Shown here piece by piece: positions 61,426 through 64,000 of a DNA stretch of 64,000 nucleotides. Position 1 is the first letter of the stretch. Each line of letters starts with the position of its first letter. Under the pieces are notes generated by a model. The model searched no databases and was not told the origin of the DNA. It was given only the letters and a program-made list of their open reading frames with translations. Origin of the DNA: Prunella strophiata. Taxonomy: Eukaryota; Chordata; Aves; Passeriformes; Prunellidae. Made by a program: the position numbers and the translations under genes. The stretch lies in assembly GCA_036583965.1 (NCBI GenBank), contig JAZBQD010000017.1, positions 29,980,810 through 30,044,809 of the forward strand, read 5' to 3'.

Positions 61426-61620
61426 CTTCCCTTCCCTTCCCTTCCCTTCCCTTCCCTTCCCTTCCCTTCCCTTCCCTTCCCTTCCCTTCCCTTCCCTTCC
61501 CTTCCCTTCCCTTCCCTTCCCTTCCTTCCCTTCCCTTCCCTTCCCTTCCCTTCCCTTCCCTTCCCTTCCCTTCCCTTCCCTTCCCTTCCCTTCCCTTCCC
61601 TTCCCTTCCCTTCCCTTCCC
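61426..61620. repeat. (CTTCC)n pentanucleotide array, 195 bp
   Basis: About 39 copies of the CTTCC/CCCTT pentamer, perfect except for one four-base unit near 61521-61525. One strand is all pyrimidine and the other all purine with mirror symmetry, a composition known to form triplex (H-DNA). Since no phase contains a stop codon, all six frames stay open through it, so open frames of 88 to 113 codons here are artefacts. The NRG1 transcript would carry the GGGAA strand. Confidence 0.98.
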
Positions 61621-64000
61621 CAGGGGTTGAAGCATGACCTTCTTCTCTGCATTCTGCCATGTGATACTTAGCAATCACAATCTGAAATACTGACACTATT
61701 TTGTTACCATAATGACTTTGCAAGTGCATGTGCCTCCTGGTATTCCCAGTCAAAATGAGATCATGGAACCTGAGGGGTTAACAGGAGTGGCACAGCCCTC
61801 ACAAGCATTGCTAGAGTCAGGGATGACAGAAGCAGCACACAATCTGCTAAGTGAAGGGCTCTGCTAAGGGCCTCATTAGCACACAGGGCCCAAAGTGTTG
61901 ACATACAGGCAGGATACATTTTTATTCTGCTATATTTTATGGCATGTCATATCCAAAAAACATACCTCAAATGGTCTGAGACACCAGAAAGCAATGATAA
62001 GATTGGCAAAGCAATGAAAAAAATGGATAGTGTTGCACTTACAAACAAAATCAGGTAAACTCAAGCATTTCAAACAACTGCAGGAAATAGGACTTTAACA
62101 TGGCTACTGCTCAGAAATACTCAGTTACACAAAACTGTTATTTTAACAGTCTTATCCATAGCCTCTAAATAAGAACTGATTTTTTTGTATCAAATTCTTT
62201 TAAACTAGTATCTAAAAGAATTCTTCTCACTTAAGAATTCCCTTATTTCCCCTCACATTAGGATGGAGTCTGGACTACTTCCAACGTAACTTCACTATAA
62301 CCAAGGCATCTTGTCCTCATCTGTATAGAGTTACCCCAAGTTAGTGCTGTACTTTCAAACTCAACTATGACTCCAGAAGACTGGCAGTAAAGAACATCCC
62401 TGGGCAGTAATTTCCTCATCTACTCCACTTCTGTCCCAAAAATATACAAGGCTTCACTGTCCCTGTGACTTAGAAATAGGCAGACTCCAGCAGGCAAAAG
62501 TTCTACTGATGGAGAACTGAAAATATTCAACAGCTGTGAGTCTCCCCAGTCATTTATCTCTGAATTTCAATGAGTATCTCAACACTAAATCACTCTCTTC
62601 CTAAGCTAATTTACAACCTCTTTTTGTCTCTGTACTAGTATTCTGGAAACTTGTGGGCAGGCTAGTAGTTTTACAAGGTTGGTTCACATGTTTTGTCATC
62701 TAAGATACTACAAATAATCATCCTATTCTTGTCTTGCAAAAAACAGCCAAGAGCTCCGGTGACAAAGCAGTCTTTCAGGGAGGACATGTTAGCAATCCCC
62801 TGAACTCAGTAAGTGATCAGAGGTACCTAGTGGTTCAAGGGGAATGCAGAATGAAGGTGTAAAAGCAGTCTCTGTAGCCCATGGGCAGAGGAAGGTTACC
62901 CCACAATGGCCCCAGCATTCAAATGAGACTGCTGCACCCCACCACTTCCTGAGAACCCAGCCTTCCTCATTCTGTGCACGGTGAGCCAGCAGAAACTGAT
63001 GTGCTAACTGAGAAATGCCTTACAAGTTACACTCTGGAGATGCTACTGACTAAAAGCATGCTGACTGTGGTGCTGGTGTACTGCCTGCCTATTTGCTTGC
63101 TGTTGTAGACTGTGTGAGAGCAGAGATTTTCTCTCATCTTATTTTGCAGATCTCACAATAGGAGTTGTGTGTACCCAGAGGGCACCACCTGCCACCCCCA
63201 CCACCCACCCCCTCCCGCTTCACACAGCTGTCTTTGGCCATGTCCACGTGGCATTCCTCACGTCTGGGGTAGGTATTTCTGCAATGGATCAGTTTTCATC
63301 CCAAACCCCAACACCCTAAAACCAAAGCTAACCCCAAATGCAGAGCTGCAGAAGCAGCAGGTTTGTACTCCCAGAAGAGGACGTGGAGACAGCTCATGGG
63401 GTGTTACAAAGGCTATTCACTCACGACTAAGCTGTTTCTGACTTGCTGAGTGTTTTAATATTCACACAACATTTCTTCCTTCACATCGTGCTGGAATCAC
63501 AATGTGAAAGATCACTATTTTTCAAACCACAGTGCCACAGACTCTGCTGAAGGGAATGAAGTACAAGAAAATCTGTGTTTGTCTGTGTAGCATTATGGCT
63601 TGTTGTTTGCTTATTTATTGAGAGTTTTACTGTTTTCATCTCCTTGATTTCTAGGGAAAAAAACCTGTTCCAGTTGTGATGAAGAGTACTAACAACTTCC
63701 TAAAACAGGTGCTTTTCAGCAAATCTTCTGAGGGTCTTCATGACAGACCTGTTGGGCAGCTGGGATGAGGGCCAGCCCCTGGCACAGCAGCCTGAAGTCT
63801 TGGAACATATAGTGAGGAACAAAACACCCTACAATGGTTTACAAGCTGGTACACAGACCAGTTTCAAAGGCAGATGTGCCTGTTGCAGACCTGGGTGATA
63901 CTCATTCTAATGGTGATACTACCATCTTGATACCCCAGAGCAGCAGCTTGAAAACTCACTAGAGGAGCAAACTCCTTGCTCAGCATTGGGCTGAAGCAAT
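61621..64000 (-). other. NRG1: NRG1 long upstream intron, last 2.4 kb of the window
   Basis: No exon, LINE or RNA gene was recognised. A C-rich stretch occurs at 63188-63220 (CCACC/CCCC runs). Assignment to the NRG1 intron assumes that the upstream type I and type III exons lie above 64000. Confidence 0.65.

Noticed and set aside
61356..61753. Overlapping 88- to 113-codon frames rich in Gly/Lys/Arg/Glu or Pro/Ser/Leu
   Set aside because: They are artefacts of a stop-free pentanucleotide repeat, not genes.
1..64000. CRISPR arrays, tRNA/rRNA genes, bacterial operons or phage elements
   Set aside because: None of their signatures are present; the window is vertebrate intronic DNA.

Overview
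This is eukaryotic, vertebrate and almost certainly avian nuclear DNA. It is AT-rich and intron-dominated, with no bacterial-style gene packing. Recognisable repeats are mainly CR1-type LINE fragments plus microsatellites. The only gene I can support is the 3' half of neuregulin-1 (NRG1; chicken ARIA/heregulin), on the minus strand. Every exon found matches remembered chicken ARIA closely, with at least two differences in the 131-nt exon (Val for Met, Ser for Pro). I therefore infer a bird other than chicken; the species is not established.

Layout in transcription order, high to low coordinates. 64000-22311 is one long intron, at least 41.7 kb, with no recognised exon apart from a 30-nt candidate cassette at 25864-25893. 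22181-22310 is the main EGF exon (130 nt). 16083-16150 is the alpha EGF C-loop (68 nt). 15373-15431 is the beta EGF C-loop (59 nt), whose read-through to 15338 gives the beta3 terminus. 9540-9563 is the 24-nt beta1 microexon. 4963-5065 is the juxtamembrane/transmembrane exon (103 nt). 1208-1334 (127 nt) and 556-686 (131 nt) encode the proximal cytoplasmic tail. 1-63 is the start of the next tail exon, which runs off the window. The rest of the tail lies below coordinate 1. The Ig-domain, type III cysteine-rich and signal exons are not seen and presumably lie above 64000.

Phases fit together. EGF joins either alpha or beta, but not both (using both breaks the frame). Either then joins the transmembrane exon directly or through the symmetric 24-nt exon. 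Stopping in the intron after the beta exon makes a form with no membrane anchor. The window thus holds nearly all the alternative splicing that sets receptor affinity (alpha/beta), stalk length (beta1/beta2) and membrane tethering (beta3).

Non-genic content: CR1 copies at 2156-2556 (+), 32803-32937 (+) and 44771-45602 (-); an older CR1-like remnant at about 46105-46520 (-); a probable but unclassified mobile-element segment at about 55095-55745; a 195-bp CCCTT pentamer array at 61426-61620; CCT, CA, AT and homopolymer runs; and a cluster of three perfect inverted repeats at 24843-24896. The remaining open reading frames are short, overlapping and unrecognised, and I treat them as chance. No tRNA, rRNA, CRISPR or prokaryotic element is present. 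No clear new genetic system was found; the best candidate novelty is the 30-nt in-frame cassette.
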